DNA from: Nitzschia sp. DOCU1
Taxonomy: Eukaryota > Bacillariophyta > Bacillariophyceae > Bacillariales > Bacillariaceae
Assembly (NCBI GenBank): GCA_951394045.1
Contig: OX595987.1
Span: 2,046,001-2,110,000 of the forward strand
DNA length: 64,000 bases
Direction: 5' to 3'
In this document: positions 1 to 11,677 of the stretch, in pieces
Numbering within the stretch: the stretch's first letter is position 1
How the letters are laid out: the number at the start of each line of letters is the position of its first letter
The notes under the pieces: generated by a model
Database searches by the model: none
Told to the model about the DNA's origin: nothing
What the model saw: only the letters and a program-made list of their open reading frames with translations
Made by a program: the position numbers and the translations under genes

Positions 1-3000
1 GTACACGGATGTAAGTGAAGTCTTTTCTATTTGCTGACTTGCGTGCTTGCTTGCTTCAATGACAACCTTGACTGATGCTCATGACTCGAATCTTTTGCAA
101 ACAGGAAATTCTCGACTCGTATCGAAGTGAAGGTCTCTTCCGCTCTCAAGGCATGGGAAATTCAAAGTCAGATCTCGATCCACACGTCTTTGCCGTGGCG
201 GACAGATCGTATCGTCAAATGATGGACAGAAACCGCAAGTCTCAGTCCATTCTGATCTCTGGTGAATCCGGTGCCGGAAAGACGGAATCCACGAAAATTG
301 TCATGTCCTACCTCACGACCCTAGGAGGCATGGGCATGGAACAGCAGAAAGAAGGAGAACTGTCTGTAATGGAGCGTGTGCTGCAGTCGAATCCTGTCTT
401 GGAGGCGTTTGGTAACGCCCGTACGCTTCGCAATGACAACTCGTCGCGTTTTGGTAAATTCATCGAGCTCGGTTTCAGTCGAGCTGGTCACCTCATGGGA
501 GCCAAGGTCGAAACCTATCTTCTTGAGAAGGTGCGTATTGCCTTTCACGCTTCTGGCGAACGAAACTACCACATCTTCTATCAATTGCTGCGGGGGGCCA
601 GCGATGAGCAAAAGGAAAAGTATCATCTCACCGTCGGTGATAGCGGGGGCCTAGAGCTTCCGAACTGCTATCACCTGACAAAGCAAGGAGGGGCTCCTCA
701 GCTTCGGGAGTTTTCGGACGAAGATAGTTTTGCCTACACAATCAAGGCCATGAGGGCACTCGGCTGGTCCGAGGACACCATTGATGGAGTACTCGCCATT
801 ATTGCTGGTCTTTTGCACCTAGGCCAAACGCAATTCGTCAAGATTGCCTCGGCTTCTGGACAAGATGCCGCCGGCATTGAAGACGACGAAGCACTGCAAA
901 GAACGTGCAATTTGCTCGGTGTCGACATGGAGAAGATGAAGGCAGCGTTGACGCAAAGAGTTGTCGTTGCCAGAGGCGAAGAAATCAAGACGGAATTGAC
1001 GGTCGACAGGGCCTCGGATGCACGTGATGCCCTTGCCAAGACAATTTACGGTGCATTGTTCCTCTGGATTGTCGATCAGGTGAACCAGAGTATCAAGTGG
1101 GAAAAGGACGAGGAAATTCGTTCGTCTGTCGGTGTACTTGATATTTTCGGTTTTGAGTGCTTTGCTATCAACTCGTTCGAGCAGCTTTGTATTAACTTTA
1201 CAAACGAAGCACTGCAGCAACAATTCAATAAATTCATTTTCAAGTTGGAGCAAGCCGAGTACGAAGCGGAGAAAATTGAGTGGGCTTTCATTTCCTTTCC
1301 AGACAATCAGGACTGTCTTGATACGATCCAGCAAAATAGGACCGGTATTCTCGCAATGCTTGACGACGAGTGTCGTCTTCCGAAAGGAAGCGACCGGAAC
1401 TTTGCCAAGCGCATTTATGAGGAATGGATTCCAGGGAAGGATCAGACCGTGTCGGAAAATACCCGATTCCACGCGACCAAGGTGCAACAAGGAAAGGCTA
1501 TCTTTTGTATCCGCCACTTTGCAGGTCTTGTCGAGTACCGCGCTGAGACAAATTTTATGGAGAAAAACAAGGACGAGGTGCCTCTTACGGCACAGAGTTT
1601 GTTGGAGACTGCACCGTCTCAGCTCATGAAGGAAGTCTATGCCATCCACAAGAGAGAGGCGGAAGATCGATCGGCTGGAGGCGACGCTGGCAAGGGCCGT
1701 GGGGGTGGCAAGCAAAGAACTGTCGGACAGCAGTTCAAAGAGCAGCTCAATAGCCTGATCAGCAACGTTGAAAAGACTGATCCTCACTACATTCGTTGTC
1801 TAAAGCCAAACGACGCCGCTAAGCCCAAGGTCCTAACCAGGAAACGATTGACCGAACAGCTGCGTTACGGTGGTGTGTTGGAGGCCGTTCGCGTAGCTCG
1901 TGCTGGTTACCCAGTGCGTATGGTTCACCAAGAATTCTTTCAACGGTACAGAAAGCTTCTTCCTACTATTCCCGACAGTGTCCTTCCCTGGAACATGGAA
2001 GGCAAGAATGCTCAAAATCTTTGTATTAAGCTGGTCGAAGTATGTCTCGAGGAGGGCCAGCGACAGAAGGACAAGGTCATGGACCCCAAAGAGCCCGGAA
2101 TTTCGAGATTTGAAAAGATTCGAAGGATGCAACACCAGCCTATCCCCATGTCTTTTCCCAAGACCGACGTCCAGCTGGGTCTTACCAAGGTCTTTCTGCG
2201 TAAGCCACCGCACGATGTACTTGAGGCTCACCGTGTCTTCCATCAAGCGTCCAGTGCTACTTTGATTCAATGCTGGGTGCGTGGGCTCGAGAGGAGAAAG
2301 CAATACTACATTCTTCAGGATGCCGTCAGTACAGTGCAACGATGCTACCGTGGGTACAAGGGTCGCATTCGGTAAGTGACGAAATATACTCCCAGGGGAA
2401 AACTCAATTGTTTATTGTTAACCAATTACTCACCTTTTATCTTCCCTGCAATAGATGGAACGAATTGCGAAAGGCTTCAGCCGCGCTCCTCCTCACGAAT
2501 CAATACAGGATGCAAATCAACAGACGCAAGTACAATCGTGCAAAGCGAGGTACAATCAAGTACCAGGCCGCCTTCCGTGGATTCACAACTCGTCGTGTCC
2601 TTGCGGCTATCAAAATTCAAACATTCAAGAGGATGCAAAGGCGAAGAAAGAACTACCGCAAACTCAAGGCTGCAATTCTTGCTCTCCAATGTCGAACGCG
2701 CGTCAGAATTGCTCGCAAGGTGCTAAAGAGTCTGATGGGCGAACAGAAGGATATCGGAAAACTAAAGGAGAACAACGAGAAGCTCAAGATGGAGATGCAA
2801 AGTCTCAAGGCAATGCTTGCAGCACAGGCCAAGGAAGACGCATCGAATTTCAAGCATACGCAGGAATTGGAGGCAAAACAACAAGAAATCGACCGATTGG
2901 AGAAGCGTGTGGCCGAATTGGAGCATCTTTTGTCACAGGAAAAGGCGGCAGTGGAGAAATTGGAGGCAGATCTCAAGGCGCAGCAAGAACAGGCAGCTGC

Positions 3001-5055
3001 GGACTTAGCGAATGCCCAACTGCACCGCCCATCTACACACCAACGTGCTTCGTCTGGACCCCCCGGTTCACCCAAACGGCTGGCTGGAAAGTCTCCCCAC
3101 CACGAAACTCGTGTTTCGGATGCCGAGTTGGCGGCCATGTCCATGCCCGGCCTGCCTTCAAACTATGTCAGCCCCGAAGTGGTTGCAAAGCACAAGGCTT
3201 CGATTGCTCGCTTGGAGGACGAATTGAAGGCGGAACGAAAGCATCGACGGGAAGCCGACGGCGAGATTATCAAGCTCCGTGCTGCCATCAACGGTGTGCA
3301 GCTCAACGATTCTGAAGTCGATGCTCTTTTGGCTCAAAAACTACAGGCCGCACCAAAAAAGATCGAAAGGTACGTTGAGTCATTGTTGTTGTATGATCTT
3401 AGAATCGTTTCGCCGGGATTCGTTGTTTGCCTCGTTCGTCTTTCCCCGACTGCGGCTAAACCTCCCAATCGACCGCAGGTTTGTGATTATCGTCTTCTTT
3501 GCTTTCGTTGTCAATGCTGTGGTGGTCCTTCTGCTTATGCGACGCCGATCATCAGGCTTGGTGTCCCAGAGGCTTTTGATGCTTCTTGTAGAGAAGCTTG
3601 AAAGCGCCATGGTCACTGCCCCCTGATGAAGAGCCGGGCATAGGATCGTGAGGGGACCCCTAAACAGTTGAATTTAGTTTAGTTTTGTTGCTTGAACTTC
3701 ATGGAATTGGTGTTTGTGTCACAAGTGATGAATGAATGACACCTGACTTTTTCTCTTGTTTTTTCTCTTCGCAGCGAAAGTCCGGAAATCACTGGAGTGG
3801 AAAAGCCCGAACCCAAGAGGTCCAGCTTGCAAGCTGCGTTGGCCGGTGGCGTCGCGTCTGTGTTCGGTGGCGGAAAGGCCGAGGAAGAAAAGAAAGAGAA
3901 AGACAAGCCTAGAGGATTCTCCATCTCTGCCGTCGATAATTTGCTACCGAAGATCAGGCGCGGCTTCTTGGCCGACGAAGCCAAGGAAGATGACGCCATG
4001 GTCGTTGGCTGGAAGTCGGAAGTCAGGAGCCGAAAAGAGCGCGAAGAGGTTCTTCGGTATGTATATATTGCACTTGACGCACAGGCAAATTGTTCCTTGT
4101 CTAATTCCCCCCTCTCGTTTGCAGCAACGACGTGCATCGCTTCGAGGCTCAGCTCAAGCAATACGCACATGCGATGGAAGAAGGCGTTGATGTTGTGATG
4201 TGGCAACTAAACCGGGGAGAGGACAAGGATTCTCCCGCCGAATTCCCTGTGAAAGCTTCTCACGTTACTCTGAAAATGCAGAGGAAGGGAGACATGCTTG
4301 TACAAGCCGTTATTAACTTCACTGTTCGCGGAGGTTACCTGAGCAAGGCAATGGGGCGCAGTCGTGGCGCCAACAAGACAGCCCTTGAGCCGGTGTCACT
4401 TCATGATATCCTAGAAGTGAAGGCCGGATGTTCGGGATATGACCACACGGAGCTTCCTTCGAGCACTGGCCGCACCAAATCTTCTTCGTCTTCTTCTTCC
4501 AAAGGGAAGAGCAAGAGCGAAAACCGACAAGGTAGTCTTTTCATTACTCTGACGGCATCGCCCACTCCGATGGCGGCCACGCGATCCTACATTCTCAAAT
4601 TCAAGTCACGAGCAGCTCGAAACGATTTGCTTCACGGTTTGCGATCCATTCTCGCTGACATGCAGATCTACGAAGGCGTTAGTGTCTCGGGACTGCAGAG
4701 CGAAGCGGACTATGACGACGAAGAAGAAGTTACGGTGCCGCTTGCTGCTGTCCACAAGGTGCTGAACCGGGAACGAGAAGCATACGATCGCATCCTACTC
4801 ATGCTCTTGCAGGGTTTTGAAGATCTTAAGGAGAAGGAAGACGAGTTGCTTTCTCTGCGAAAACGTTTGGAGCACGTGGTGGAGGAATCTGCCGAAAAGG
4901 ATCGTGTCCAAGCCAATGACTCGAAGCTTATCATGCAACTCAGTAAGAAGCTCGAGACACTACTCATGGACAACGAAGATTTGCGCGATCAGAACGACCG
5001 GCTCAATACGCGTCTCATTGCTGCCGAGTGCGAGAAGATGAATATGATGTCGTAG
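1..5055 (+). CDS. Myosin heavy chain, 5'-truncated by window edge
   Basis: Actin-based motor ATPase. Exons read as 1-10 (partial), 105-2371, 2455-3369, 3775-4056 and 4125-5055; the frame stays open through all junctions, giving about 1467 visible residues, and the start lies before the window. The motor shows the P-loop GESGAGKTEST (near 261), switch I NDNSSRFGKF (near 431), switch II DIFGFE (near 1138) and the converter-side motif DPHYIRCLKPN (near 1783). About five or six IQ-like light-chain sites follow (2250-2720). After them come a coiled coil (about 2745-3010), a Ser/Pro linker, a short second coiled coil, a domain that looks PH-like (about 4250-4690) and a C-terminal coiled coil (4740-5040). 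The class cannot be fixed by eye. The third intron (3370-3774, 405 bp) is far longer than the others and contains an alternative last exon, listed separately. Motor identity is certain; the PH-like call is inference. Confidence 0.95.
3479..3626 (+). other. Candidate alternative 3' exon of the myosin, encoding a transmembrane tail
   Basis: Inside the 405-bp third myosin intron a pyrimidine-rich stretch ends in CAG at 3478. This would give a 109-bp intron of normal length for the window. Splicing from 3369 to 3479 keeps frame and encodes a run of about 19 hydrophobic residues (FVIIVFFAFVVNAVVVLLLM), then Arg-Arg-Arg, a short amphipathic tail and TGA at 3624-3626. The result would be a myosin lacking the PH-like tail and ending in a membrane anchor. 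Caution: T-rich intron sequence often translates as hydrophobic residues by chance, so transcript evidence is needed. Confidence 0.4.
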
Positions 5056-6187
5056 AAGCGACCTACAAGTTAAAGCATAGACAATGAATTGCGCGCAAAA
5101 TCGTATGAATTTCACCGCGATTTATCCTACACTGCGAAGTTTTCCCCACGCCGATTGGACTGCTGGATGATTTGTTGGGAGTGTACTGGCGGTAGTCCAG
5201 TGGAGTGCCAGACGTCAATGAACACTTTCGTCATCTTCCTTTTCATGAATCTGCGTGATTCTTCTGGATGGCCGACCATCTCGTTTCGCCGTCTTTTTCG
5301 GACTCTTTTTCCCGGGCTTCTTCTTTCGCCCCTCATTTAGAGCAGGGGTGACACGGAACCCTCGCGTGATCTCCGATGACGAGGACAAGCGTCGTGTGAA
5401 AGCCCGCGCTGCTGAGAGCATTATTGATTCCTTCTGTACGAGTCCTTCGATGGAATACAGATTCGGCGGTTCGTTATCCTTTTCTCCTCCCTTGTTACCA
5501 CACAGTGTCGTTCGTTTTGTTCATGTGGGCAAGGAATCTGCAGCGTTGTGCCTTATTTCATCGTCAACCAGAGCTACTTGTTGTTGTGGGGTATTTCTCC
5601 CACCGACGACGATTCCATATTCTTCTTCTACCAGGTACGCGCTCACACGCCGAGACACGAAATGGTCGACAGGCAGACGAATGCCTCTGGATGACTCCCT
5701 CGACTGGAACTACTGCTAAAGAGTTATTGGTACGATACCTGGTGGATAGTTAGCATAAGCTGCACTGTTATCATACAACCGACGACTTTCGTACTACGGA
5801 CACTGAGACTGCTTTTTCTCTGGCGGTGGCAACAGAAAACGGCGGCCAGATACAATGCGTAACAGCAATCGGTCTCCTCGAAGTTCGTGACCAAGCTGCG
5901 GGTTTCTATAGCCCGTGTACGGTAAGAATACACCCTTCAAGTAGTATGTCGTGGTGTTTAAACTATCAACCCAGAATAGCAGTTCGGGGAATTGTTTGTG
6001 CTTTTGCCAGCAAGAGTGAAACGTTGCACTCCAGGTAGAAGTTAGAAGTTATTTGTATAGGAACCTATTTGTGCTTTTCAACCCAATCGAACGACTGAAC
6101 TTCCCATGCCATTCTGTATACAGCTACAGTAAGGTTACGGATCCACAGAACTGGTCATTGTAGTCACACTCGCAAACAAGAAGCATC
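5056..6187. other. Intergenic region with unassigned coding-like fragments
   Basis: This 1.1-kb stretch lies between the myosin stop and the end of the Spc25 gene. No single gene can be supported. On the plus strand, open segments in all three frames overlap between about 5250 and 5860. One encodes a hydrophobic run followed by an Asp/Lys/Arg-rich segment (5255-5468). A second is membrane-like (about 5505-5750). A third is rich in Trp and Tyr (about 5719-5860, containing SYWYDTWW). No frame-consistent intron of normal size joins them. It could be a decayed membrane-protein gene, a poorly resolved spliced gene or chance. Confidence 0.3.
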
Positions 6188-7193
6188 TCAAAGTGTATCC
6201 ACAAACGCACGTCCTGAAATCAAAAGTCAAGAGAGACAACGTTGAGTGATCCATGGTGGGCCATCGATCGACGATCACCAACGCGACACCCCCACTTACT
6301 CATTTTTCGAACAAGATAGTTCATGTCGTCAGTAGCATTGACTTTGTTTGCAATTTCGACTAGAAGAGCCGCATCTACCGCAGGTTGGCAATCTGCAACT
6401 TCGTACTTGTCTTCGGCATTCACTTGCAGGAGAAACGAAAACTTTCTCGATGGATCCTTAGGATCTAGATTAACAAAGAAGAATCTGAATCGACAAGACA
6501 AGTTAGACTTGGTACTCGCGAGCGACACTTCACGGGCTGTGAGAAGCTGGGAACACTTACCGTAGTTCATTTCCAATACTCGTCCGTTCAAAGTCCAGCC
6601 CCGTGTGCTTGTAGTTCACGATTCCCCTAGTCAAGTCGTCAATGGTAGTCTTTTTCGTTTCTACAGCTTGCTGCTTCAGGGCGCGTACAGATTGAGCACG
6701 GCCACGTTGCTTTGCTTCTTCCATAGTGATTTCTGTAGGGCAATGAAAGGAACAACAATTGAGGTGTGTTTGCGATTGGATTGACAGACTGTGCAACGAT
6801 ATACTCACCTTGAACCCTCTTTTCGCGGCTCTGGTATTCTTCTTTGAGCTTCTCGATTTCCGACTCGAGCAATGTTTGCTGCTCCTCAAGGGCGCTCTTG
6901 CGGTTCGCGATACTTTCAGCGTTGTCATTTTCATCCCCTTCACTCTTCACAGAGAGTCCCCGCTCCAACTGAACTGCCAATAAAGTTGTAGTTTTGGTAT
7001 CAATCTGGGCCTTCTCTATCATCAGCTGCTGCCGATATTCCTCAGCGACCCTTTCGGCCTTGGCCTTTTCATGCTGAACCCACTCTTCAACCTTCGACCT
7101 CGACACTACAAGCTTTTGCAAGAGCCCAGAAGTGAAACCAGTTTGCGGTCTCACGTCATAGGCTCCGAGAGGAATGTTTCCAAAAACCGACAT
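6188..7193 (-). CDS. SPC25: Kinetochore protein Spc25-like (NDC80 complex)
   Basis: Structural subunit of the NDC80 complex that links kinetochores to spindle microtubules. Exons 7193-6809, 6732-6561, 6484-6300 and a 26-nt last exon 6213-6188 keep frame and give 255 aa, close to the usual 220-260. The first half is a long charged coiled coil. The C-terminal globular domain carries the family signature around LDPKDPSRKFSFLLQVN and YEVADCQP, ending NYLVRKMRRAFVDTL. The first ATG is at 7193; the upstream open frame starts only with GTG. Reading through the last donor (GTAAGT at 6299-6294) instead gives a divergent tail ending at 6220, so the spliced microexon form is preferred. The Spc25 call rests on the C-terminal motif. 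Confidence 0.85.
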
Positions 7194-7754
7194 GATGCAA
7201 CTAGCAGAGTTTGACTGGACCTGGCTCAGCGATGATGTTTTCTCTTCTTCTTGGATAAAGTCCACAACGACGACTGTTGTTCATCATTGTCCATCGATCG
7301 TTGTGGCTTGCCAAGGAGAGCGGTCCGAATATCGAGCGCTCGCGGGCGCGGACCCAATTTGAAAATTGGAACCCGCTATTTAACGGACTTTACCCTGCCG
7401 GCGCTCATTTCATGTCTCGGGACCAGATTAGCGATCACACGTGATTCGAATCGATCGACTGTTTCGAAAATCGCGACCACACCCTCAACTTCCTAGCAAA
7501 CATTTGCGCCATCTTCCACGTAGAAAACTCGAGTTTGGCTTTCAGGGGTGTTGCAAGGAAGAAAGCCCTCGCCTTTGGTTTCTAGCACGACTTGGCGTTT
7601 TTTGTTTCCATTTTCATTATTGTTGCCGCCTTGGCAATTGCAGAATCGAAGACATCTACAAGTGTTGCTGTCTGAGAGGGCAGAGTTGAATAGCATTGGA
7701 CGTAGACTAACTGATATCCACCGGAGTGAGACTTTCTGCAGCAACGACAACAAA
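7194..7754. other. Divergent intergenic region between Spc25 and IST1 genes
   Basis: This 561-bp region separates two oppositely oriented start codons and presumably holds both promoters and 5' UTRs. Short open frames cross it, but none has an ATG, a recognisable motif and a sensible ending together. No repeat or RNA gene was seen. Confidence 0.5.
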
Positions 7755-8862
7755 ATGTTCGATATTTTTGGAGGATACAACGAAAACAAGCTCAAGCCCC
7801 GTAAGTTGCATTTGCGCGAGTGCACGACCGTGCCGTGTTTTCTTTGCTAACAATGCTCGATCTATCTCATCTTGTATGTTAGAGCTTAAAATGGCGGTCC
7901 ATCGTTTTCAGATGGCGTCCAACAAGAAATCGGCGCTACTCAAGCAAAGCATGAGAGAAGTTGCCATTTTGTTGGCGGAAGATCCGCCAAAGGAGGAAAA
8001 GGCCAGGATCAAAGCCGAAGCCCTCATTCGGGACGACTACATGATCGAAGCTTATGACATTCTATCTCTTACGTGTGAACTCTTGAGTGAGAGACTCAAA
8101 CTGATCTCATTTAGCAAAGAATGCCCGCCCGATCTCGTCTCGAGTGTTGCGACTCTGATGTATGCGGCCCCTAGAGTGGACATTCCAGAACTTCAAGAAA
8201 TCCGAAGGCAGTTCCGCGCAAAGTATGGCAAAAAGTTCGAAGAAGATGCCATGAACAATGTCGGTGGTGTTTTAAATGAACGCGTGGTGACAAAGCTATC
8301 AGTAGAGCCTCCAGCTGGATATCTGGTTCAGACCTACTTGGAACGAAGCTGCGAAAAGTATGAAGTCGCATGGTCTCCCACAGTTCCACTCACCGCCGAG
8401 CAGATGGGAGAGCCAATGGCTCCCCCGATTGGATTTTCGGTTCCGATTGCAAGAGGAACAGGTCTCGGTCCAGTCATCGCAACGACAGGAACTTCCGTTG
8501 TTGGTGAAGATATCACTTATGCCAGCGCCTCTCTCCTAGACCCACCCAAAGCTCCTTCGGCGGCGTCAACGAATGGCATGTCGGCAAAAGATGACTTTGC
8601 TGAGCCTGATATCTTCATTCCTGTCGCTCCTGGACAATCGCAGGCGTCTAGCAAGACGCAGCAATCCTCGAAGTCGACGACTCCATCAATTCCGCCACCT
8701 GCCCCAACGGCCCCGTCAGCACCACCGGCCGCCCCTCTGGCCCCAGACAGCAAGGATGACAATGATGACGACAAAAATGATCCTGGAGGTTTAGCGGGTG
8801 GTGGTACTGGTAGCTCGTATCGTGATCTCGCAGCCCGCTTCGATAATTTGAAGAACATCTAA
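7755..8862 (+). CDS. IST1: IST1-like ESCRT-III regulator
   Basis: Regulator of Vps4 and ESCRT-III in multivesicular-body sorting and membrane scission. Exon 1 is 7755-7800 (MFDIFGGYNENKLKP plus one base) and exon 2 is 7883-8862; the joined frame gives 341 aa. The N-terminal half is a clear IST1 helical domain: a basic first helix (LKMAVHRFQMASNKKSALLK), then KEEKARIKAEALIRDDYMIE and AYDILSLTCELLSERL. The C-terminal third is low-complexity Pro/Ala/Ser and Asp-rich, where IST1 proteins normally carry MIT-interacting motifs; I could not define one confidently. A 3' neighbour encoding an MIT-like domain is convergent, 79 bp away. Confidence 0.9.
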
Positions 8863-8941
8863 GCTGCTAAACATTGACTTGCATTTGTAATAAAGCAACG
8901 ACCTATGTAGCCAATAATGCTATCATTACTGTACTCTAGAC

Positions 8942-11162
8942 TCACCGCTGCGTTCCCACCGTTGGCTTTCGTGGCGACTTGTGTTGTCTTTGCTGCTGCG
9001 TTTTCTGGGCAGCCTTCTGAGCACTTCTTGCCTTGACTTCCCTATAAAAGTTCTCGTATTTTCGAAGGGCCTGATCTTTCTTTCGGCTTTCTTCCTTCTC
9101 TTTCTTCAACGCTTCCTTTTCCTTCTTCAGATCCGCTGTCAGTTTTCGAATAAGCTGTTCCTGCCTCTGTAGCTGGTCGGCTGTGGACGCGTTCTTGTGA
9201 AACTCACTAGAAAAATATGCAAGCTGGGTGTTAGAAAAGGTGGGATCCGAGGAAATGATCAAAAGCCACAGTACACGTACCTCGTCTGAACTGGATGGTC
9301 TCCGGCGCCGTTAGCGGGTGGATATTCTTGTGCGTACTTTTTCAAGGCCGCTTTTAGCTTTGAGAGGCGGTTGGTGTATTCCTCGCGGAATTTCTTCATC
9401 TCAGCACGTGCCGCCTTTGCTTCCAATCTCGCTGCCTCCGCCTCTTCCACTTCGCGCAATAGAGTCGCATTTTCGTCTCCAAGCGCTTTCAGAGAATCCA
9501 TGAGCCGCATGAGTTGCTTCGTGTTCGTCGGTTGGCCTCCGTGCAAGTCTCCAAGATTTCCACCAAGCGATATAACGGATGATGTCAAGACTTGGGACGT
9601 CGTACTAGTGTTACCCCACCAACTCGATTCCAATCCGTTTGATGTTTTGGGGGGAGCCGGAGCCACGTGCTGAGGCGGATATGCTTGACGATTCACGGGC
9701 GCAGCCGACGCCTCCAGCATGGTCTGGACCCGGTTGGCTCGAGCTCGGACTCCAGCCGTGTTATTAGAAGGAGGATGGGGAACGGGTCGCGACGCGTTTG
9801 GGACGGGGTTGCCTCCCCACATAGATGACGACATGTACGAATTGGATCCTGGCGGAACCACCATGAAACTACCATCCACTATGGAATTCTTCATTCGGTT
9901 CTGCGTGCGGGCGTCTAGCGACAATATCGAATTTCCCAGTTCCAACGCCATATCCATATCTCGTAATTCTCGTTCCAGCTCCATCCTATTTCGAAAAGTA
10001 GTCATGGTGAGACAATGCAAGCTGCTGCAGTGATATTGGATTCATCTTTTGGCATACGTACATTTCATCCACAGCATTGTGGTTGGAATCTTGCCCTTCC
10101 CATAACAATGTTCCCTTTTCATCGTCACTAAAAGGTTCATCCGCTGGTTTTGAACCTGACTGGTTGCTCGCTTGCTTGCTCTGGGGAGGGTCGGACGTTG
10201 CCCTACCAAGGAACTGAGAATCGGAGATATCTTCTTCGTGGGGATGCCGGGAACCGAGGGCACCGCGCACTGCGGCTCGTAGTCGGTCCTTCTGTGTCAT
10301 CGTCGCGGAACTGTTAGTTGACTTACCATCCGAGTCAGAAGATGGGAAGATATGCTTCAACTCCGCAGCACTTAGTTTGACAATAGCCTTTAACGACAGC
10401 GCTGATTTGGCCTGTGTTTGACTCAAAAGTAGCAACGAATGCGCCAAGGAAGCTAGACATATACCGTCAGAAATATATCATACAAAACTAGATAGAGTGA
10501 TAAAGTGGGAATCAACTCACCATTCTGATCCCGAATCGCCATGGCATTCTCACGGTAGAGTTTCGCAGCTTGAGAATGATATTCCAAGGCGGACATGAAA
10601 TCCCCAGACTTTTTTGCTTCCATGGCTTTTGTCGCTGCTTCGTTGGCGCTTTCAGTACGAGCCTACAATAGATTTCGTTGCAGACGACAACTTAGTGAAA
10701 GCTGCAAACATCGACCAATAAGGCTCCGAGATGAACCAAACTTACAAGCATTGTTTCATTGCCGTGATGACCTATGCCGCTCAAGAGGACCGTCAAAATA
10801 TCGCCGCGCTGCGTCTCTGGCTGCATATCAAGGTCTCCTCCTTCCAAAAGAATTCCAACATCATCTGCATCGTCTTCTGATACATTGACATATGTGAAAT
10901 CGATAACTTCCGGTTCGTCGTCTCTTGACGATGAGATCGGCCCGTCTATACGCGGTGGGGGTGGATGCCCAGGATGCCCCTGTGATTGTCGATTAGGCAG
11001 GACCACATCCTGGGGAGTATTTGGAGGCAGGGGACCGTCAAAGTGACTTGGATTCATGAAACTCCCTTGAGAGGATGCCGTCACCAAGCTCGAATCTGAC
11101 TGCTGCAACGAAGAATTCTGCACGCCTGAATCTGAAGGTTCAACAGCGAAAGGGAGCTCCAT
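8942..11162 (-). CDS. MIT-domain coiled-coil protein
   Basis: Five exons, 11162-10746, 10662-10521, 10452-10062, 9985-9281 and 9206-8942, join in frame to give 639 aa. An acidic, low-complexity N-terminus (139 aa, with PPPP and DDAD patches) is followed by a helical hairpin-like segment starting ESANEAATKAMEAKKSGDF and continuing through ALEYHSQAAKLYRENA and SLAHSLLLLSQTQAKSALSL. This has the Ala-rich spacing of MIT or NRBF2-like domains. A Ser/Gly/Pro linker and two long charged coiled coils (about 9560-9290 and 9200-8990) end in a basic tail. The MIT call is by pattern; a role in endosomal or autophagy trafficking is inference, helped only by the adjacent IST1 gene. The start is the first in-frame ATG; upstream the frame opens only with TTG. 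Confidence 0.65.
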
Positions 11163-11677
11163 TTTGAGGTCCACTTTCTTCGTCAAAAATATTCACGATG
11201 AAAGCGGATTTTCACACAGATCAAAGGACAACTGAGTGACAGTGATATAGCTGACCTCAGCGATATAGTTTCAATACCCACAGAGCTCGATTGATGCTAC
11301 GCAAGTCTAATTTCTGCAACCGCCATGGTGGTTTCAACCTAAAGTTTTCGTTGAGATACCGAAAGACGACGTGCTGCGCATCAAGTCGTGCCGGGATCGC
11401 GAATTCTTGTTGTTTGGTACGTATGTTGATAGTTAGAAGAAGAGGGATTTAGAGTGTATTGGGAAAGACCCGTTCGTGACTGACGTACGTGTTCGACCGA
11501 CTTACGAAGAAAAAGTCATCATCGCCATGGTGTCGCAATGGCATCATCATCAACAACTTGCATCCAACAACGGCGGCGATGGCCGAAAGGGTTCTCATCC
11601 CATTATTCCTCCTCCAAGCACCTGATATTATACAACTGTTCAACTGATACCGAGTAGCTACACTCTTGCTGTCTATA
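11163..11677. other. Divergent intergenic region
   Basis: 515 bp between the starts of the MIT-protein gene and the DUF4336 gene. Two short ATG frames on the minus strand (for example within 11449-11643) have no recognisable content. No repeat or RNA gene is visible; it presumably carries both promoters. Confidence 0.5.

Noticed and set aside
819..1787. 322-codon open frame antisense to the myosin motor
   Set aside because: It lies wholly within the conserved myosin exon on the opposite strand and shows no domain; it reflects codon bias of the real gene.
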